From positions 1-17,772 of the forward strand of contig JAYSRE010000249.1 in the NCBI GenBank assembly GCA_043721235.1: DNA of 17,772 nt, read 5' to 3'. Below, in pieces: positions 14,693 to 17,772 of the stretch (positions within the stretch are counted from its first letter, which is position 1; each line of letters opens with the position of its first letter). Under the pieces are notes generated by a model that was given only the letters and a program-made list of their open reading frames with translations, ran no database searches and was not told the origin of the DNA. The position numbers and the translations under genes were made by a program. This DNA is from JAAFIP01 sp043721235. Lineage in GTDB: Bacteria > Pseudomonadota > Gammaproteobacteria > Burkholderiales > Burkholderiaceae_C.

Positions 14693-16594
14693 TTATATTT
14701 CTATTTTGGAACCCAGCTCGACCACCGCGTTGTTGGGCAAGCGCAAAAAGTCAGCCGCGGCACCTGCGTTATGGTGCATTTGCGCAAACAGCTTTTCACG
14801 CCATTGCGCCATACCACCGCCAATGGTGGGTACCACTGTGTCGCGCGATAAAAAGTAGCTGGTTTGCATCGGGTCTAGCTCGCAGCCACGGCCTTTGATT
14901 TGCTTCAGGGCCTCGGGTACATCGGGGTCATTTTTAAAGCCAAAGTTTAAAATAACTTGCCAGCAATCGTGGCCTAGCGCATCAATCTCTACCCGTTTGT
15001 TCAGGCCGACCCAAGGCACTTCTTTGCTGCGCACCGTGACAAATAAGTTGTGCACATGCAATACTTTGTTATGTTTTAAATTGTGCAGCAAAGCATTGGG
15101 CACGGTGCCCGGTTCACCGGTTAAAAACACAGCGGTGCCTTCTACGCGCACAGGTGGGCTCACAAACACGGCTTCTAAAAAATCTTTCAAGTCCATGCCT
15201 TCGGCTTTTTGTTTCTCGTGCATCAGCCTGCGGCCTTGCTTCCAAGTGAACATTAGGGTAAAAATGGCTCCGCCAATCAGTAATGGAAACCAGCCACCGT
15301 CGAGCAACTTGAGCATGTTAGATGCCCAAAAAGCCAAGTCGATCACAAAGAAAATACCTGTGGCAGCCACGCACAGCCACAAAGGGTATTTCCAGCCGTA
15401 GCGGATCACATAAAAAGTCAGTACGGTTGTGATCAGCATGTCGGTACACACGGCAATGCCGTAGGCCGAAGCCAGTGCGCCTGATGACTTGAACATTACC
15501 ACCGCAAATGCGATCGCTACAAACAAAGCCCAGTTGACAAAAGGAATGTAGATTTGCCCGGTGTCTTTGGTGGAGGTGTGCAGCATGCGCAGGCGCGGCA
15601 AATAGCCTAGTTGCACTACCTGTTTGGTGACTGAAAAGGCACCAGAAATCAACGCTTGCGACGCAATTACTGCTGCCATGGTGGCCAATATAACTAAGGG
15701 AATCAAGAACCAATCAGGGGCCATCATATAAAACGGGTTCTTCACCGTCTCTGGCCGCGCCAGCAACAGCGCGCCTTGGCCAAAGTAGTTCAGCGTCAGG
15801 CAGGGCATCACCACAGTAAACCAAGCCATGCGGATCGGGCGTCTGCCAAAATGCCCCATGTCTGCGTACAAGGCTTCGGCGCCCGTAACACACAGCACCA
15901 CGGCTCCTAAAATAATAAAGGCGGTGTAGGTGTTGTGCCAGATAAACAGCACTGCATAGTGCGGACTCAGCGCTTTTAAAACAATGGGGTTGCCGATGAT
16001 GTGACTGATGCCCATCACGGCCAACACAAGAAACCACACCAAGGTGATCGGTCCAAAAAACTTGCCTATGCCGCCAGTCCCGCGTTTTTGCACAGAAAAA
16101 AGCACGAACAAAATAAGCACAGACAGAGGTACTACATAGGTTTTAAACTTGGGCGAGATGATCTCTAAGCCTTCAACAGCACCCAATACCGAGATCGCGG
16201 GCGTGATCACGCCATCGCCATAAAACAAGCAGGTGCCGAAGATACCGATGACCATCAGGTTGCGGCGCAAAACGGGCTTGTCTTTGACCGCGCGCGAAGC
16301 CAAAGTGAGCATCGCCACCAAACCCCCTTCGCCTTCATTGTCAGCGCGCAGCACCAGCGCTACATACTTTATCGACACAATGACGGTCAATGTCCAAAAA
16401 ATAATCGACAAAATCCCATAGATATTGTCTGGCGTGAAGGCCACATGGCCGGAACCAAATATTTCCTTCATGGCGTACAGCACGCTGGTGCCGATATCAC
16501 CATACACAACACCTATGGCACCTATGGTTAGGGCCGTAAGAGACGTTTTAGAAGACTGCACTGAGATGCTCCCACTTGTAGCGCTACCAAGCAT
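14693..16594 (-). CDS. kup: KUP-family low-affinity potassium transporter
   Basis: A 633-residue K+/H+ symporter of the inner membrane (E. coli Kup is 622). The N-terminus has the family signature LTIGAIGVVYGDIGTSVLYA (22-41), followed by IFGTCLFYGDGVITPAISVL with the acidic residue typical of the transport path, and VLCVTGAEALYADMGHFGRR. About 12 membrane segments fill the first 430 residues, then a cytosolic tail with VFLTGEPGTVPNALLHNLKH, ending with ELGSKIEI. ATG 16594 is used although no clear ribosome site precedes it. It is the first gene of a probable kup-benE(-gshB) transcript. The upstream side faces the divergent secreted-protein gene across about 440 AT-rich bases. Confidence 0.96.
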   Translation of the reverse strand: MLGSATSGSISVQSSKTSLTALTIGAIGVVYGDIGTSVLYAMKEIFGSGHVAFTPDNIYGILSIIFWTLTVIVSIKYVALVLRADNEGEGGLVAMLTLASRAVKDKPVLRRNLMVIGIFGTCLFYGDGVITPAISVLGAVEGLEIISPKFKTYVVPLSVLILFVLFSVQKRGTGGIGKFFGPITLVWFLVLAVMGISHIIGNPIVLKALSPHYAVLFIWHNTYTAFIILGAVVLCVTGAEALYADMGHFGRRPIRMAWFTVVMPCLTLNYFGQGALLLARPETVKNPFYMMAPDWFLIPLVILATMAAVIASQALISGAFSVTKQVVQLGYLPRLRMLHTSTKDTGQIYIPFVNWALFVAIAFAVVMFKSSGALASAYGIAVCTDMLITTVLTFYVIRYGWKYPLWLCVAATGIFFVIDLAFWASNMLKLLDGGWFPLLIGGAIFTLMFTWKQGRRLMHEKQKAEGMDLKDFLEAVFVSPPVRVEGTAVFLTGEPGTVPNALLHNLKHNKVLHVHNLFVTVRSKEVPWVGLNKRVEIDALGHDCWQVILNFGFKNDPDVPEALKQIKGRGCELDPMQTSYFLSRDTVVPTIGGGMAQWREKLFAQMHHNAGAAADFLRLPNNAVVELGSKIEI

Positions 16595-16625
16595 GCTGGC
16601 ACGGCATTATTACTGTTTGCTCAAC

Positions 16626-16654
16626 ATTTAAAACTCCATCTATTGTGCGCTCAA
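16626..16654 (-). promoter_or_regulatory. Candidate sigma-70 promoter of kup
   Basis: The minus strand has TTGAGC (16649-16654), 17 bases, then TTAAAT (16626-16631), placing a start about 25 bases before the kup ATG. The spacing is ideal, the -10 box is moderate. Confidence 0.4.
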
Positions 16655-16797
16655 GGCGCGGGCTAATGGAGCGGCAACAAACTTGAGCTGTGTGCAAATT
16701 GTGCAATGCAACATTTTTGTTGTAATTTGACGACTTTAGGAATTTTATTCCACAGACAAACTTTGCTATTAGCTGCTGTTTAGCAAATAATTAGTTA

Positions 16798-16826
16798 TTG
16801 ACCATAAATTAATTTAGATCAATATT
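16798..16826 (+). promoter_or_regulatory. Candidate sigma-70 promoter of the secreted-protein gene
   Basis: TTGACC (16798-16803), 17 bases, then AATATT (16821-16826). If used, it would give an untranslated leader of about 200 bases before the TTG at 17039. The -10 box is weak. Confidence 0.35.
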
Positions 16827-17038
16827 AACGGGAAAGCATTATTTTTTGCTGAAAATATTTACGTTGTAAAGACAGGTAATCTGTCGTATCCCGGAGAATT
16901 AGCGTGAACTTAATCAAATAACACCGTGATAAATAACCTGTATTACAAAAAATGTTGCAATTTGTGTATGCAACAGTATCGATAAATTGTACATTCTTAG
17001 TATTTAAATAATTCTGTGTAAATTTCTGGGGCGAATAG

Positions 17039-17772
17039 TTGGTTAAGTTCAGGTCTTTTGGCCTTTTAAATACTTTTTTTCTACGCTGCAACTGTGCTGG
17101 CAATGCTTTTTTATTGGCATTTGGCGCAGCATTGCTGTTGCTTTTCTCTCAGCTTGCGCACGCCCAGACAGGTATTACCAACACAGCAGTTATCTCACCG
17201 CCCATCGGAGTAACCAACACGAACTCTGCCTTCGGGTGCACAGCTGGCACCTGTACCGCGCCCGATTTCGACACTGTATCACTCAGTCTACCCACAGTTT
17301 CCAAGACGTTTACGCCGTCAACTATTGGCGCAGGCGGGACATCGTTATTGGTGGTTACGTTTACTAATAATCATAAGCTCACTACTGCTACGTTTAGTTC
17401 AGCGTTTACCGACCAATACCCACTTCCCCCCAATCTAATCAACGCATCCCCCTTGGTTGCGTCCACCACCTGCTCAGCCGGCTTCTTTGCCACAGCAGGT
17501 GGCAGCAGCATATCTTTACCCGTTGCTACTGCGATACAGCCAGGTGGTAGTTGTTCTGTTTCTGTTGTGGTCACTTCTGCTGCCAGCGGAATTTTTGCTA
17601 ACACGATACCTGTCGGATCACTAACTACATCTGTGGGATCGAATTCCACTGCGTCTTCGGCGAATCTCACGGTTCTTGTCATTGACGCGGTCAACGACAG
17701 CTACCCGGGCATCCCAGCGGCCAGCGGCACCACCACGGCAGCCGTCACCGCCAATGACACGGTCAACTTGGG
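17039..17772 (+). CDS. Large secreted/surface protein with DUF7933-like repeat domain, 3' end beyond window
   Basis: An open frame runs from just after a TAG at 17036 to the window's right edge, 244 codons visible. The likely start is TTG 17039, with GGGG 7 bases upstream; there is no in-frame ATG before the signal. The first 42 residues form a long signal peptide: MVKFRSFG, then a hydrophobic core (FLLAFGAALLLLFSQLA) and cleavage at AHA|QTG. Residues about 85-208 resemble the DUF7933 domain of bacterial surface proteins: FTPSTIGAGGTSLLVVTFTN, TTCSAGFFATAGGSSISL, PGGSCSVSVVVTSAASG, and NTIPVGSLTTS. From about 213, VIDAVNDSYPG and AVTANDTVNLG look like the start of a cadherin-like tandem domain. 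It is Ser/Thr/Gly-rich and low in charge. Probably a long adhesin or cell-surface protein. The start is less certain than the frame. Confidence 0.8.
   Translation, partial: MVKFRSFGLLNTFFLRCNCAGNAFLLAFGAALLLLFSQLAHAQTGITNTAVISPPIGVTNTNSAFGCTAGTCTAPDFDTVSLSLPTVSKTFTPSTIGAGGTSLLVVTFTNNHKLTTATFSSAFTDQYPLPPNLINASPLVASTTCSAGFFATAGGSSISLPVATAIQPGGSCSVSVVVTSAASGIFANTIPVGSLTTSVGSNSTASSANLTVLVIDAVNDSYPGIPAASGTTTAAVTANDTVNL

Larger units (their letters stand above)
16595..17038. other. AT-rich intergenic region between kup and the secreted-protein gene
   Basis: About 440 bases, much AT-richer than the flanking genes, with no convincing gene. It holds a kup promoter candidate, a plus-strand promoter candidate at 16798-16826, and two small inverted repeats: GACAG/CTGTC (16871-16885) and GTTGCA/TGCAAC (16954-16974). 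A GGAG followed by GTG at 16904 opens only a five-codon frame, and a GTG at 16926 opens a 19-residue frame without a good ribosome site; both are probably chance. A 92-codon minus-strand frame (16825-17103) overlaps the signal-peptide region and looks spurious. Confidence 0.7.

Noticed and set aside
16825..17103. 92-codon minus-strand frame in the kup upstream region
   Set aside because: AT-rich composition, no ribosome site, no family pattern, and it overlaps the signal-peptide part of the plus-strand gene.
17371..17694. 107-codon minus-strand frame at the right edge
   Set aside because: Antisense to the DUF7933-like domain, which has far stronger support.
1..17772. tRNA, rRNA, CRISPR arrays, insertion sequences or phage genes
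   Set aside because: None seen; no transposase, integrase or regularly spaced repeats are present.

Overview
The window reads as chromosomal DNA of a betaproteobacterium, most likely family Comamonadaceae. The protein types (betaproteobacterial GlmS, GlmU, LivM, ProA, GshB, a DUF3297 protein and a DUF6279 lipoprotein) point there, and so does a short AT-rich repeat of a kind I recall as common in that family. I cannot name the genus. Most of the window is ordinary housekeeping DNA. The right end enters a large secreted-protein gene with a long AT-rich upstream region.

Layout from left to right: the 3' part of a metallo-beta-lactamase-fold gene (+, cut by the edge); a 165-bp inverted-repeat element between convergent genes; a KefB/KefC-type K+/H+ antiporter (-); a small DUF3297 protein (+); a lone livM permease (-) directly behind glmS (-); a divergent Lrp/AsnC regulator (+); a BLUF photoreceptor (-) behind glmU (-); a DUF6279 lipoprotein (+) whose start codon overlaps that of glmU on the opposite strand; proA (+); a YafJ-type class II glutamine amidotransferase (+); then gshB, benE and kup (all -, probably read in the order kup, benE, gshB); and a secreted DUF7933-type protein (+) running off the right edge.

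GlmS and GlmU supply the first and last steps of UDP-N-acetylglucosamine synthesis (GlmM is not in the window). ProA is in proline synthesis and GshB makes glutathione, the ligand that gates KefC-type antiporters. Kup imports K+, KefC-type systems release it.

The most notable signal is a dispersed repeat of about 55-65 bp with four clear copies. Two are intergenic. Two lie inside reading frames, in kefC and in glmU. Both genic copies are read in the same frame and give the shared peptide AAFPWA in both proteins. The intergenic copies keep that frame open too. This looks like a protein-coding selfish repeat, similar in behaviour to the Rickettsia palindromic elements. Other points of interest are the CATG shared by the glmU and lipoprotein start codons, the loss of second-metal-site residues in the MBL-fold protein, and perfect palindromes next to the Lrp and BLUF genes.
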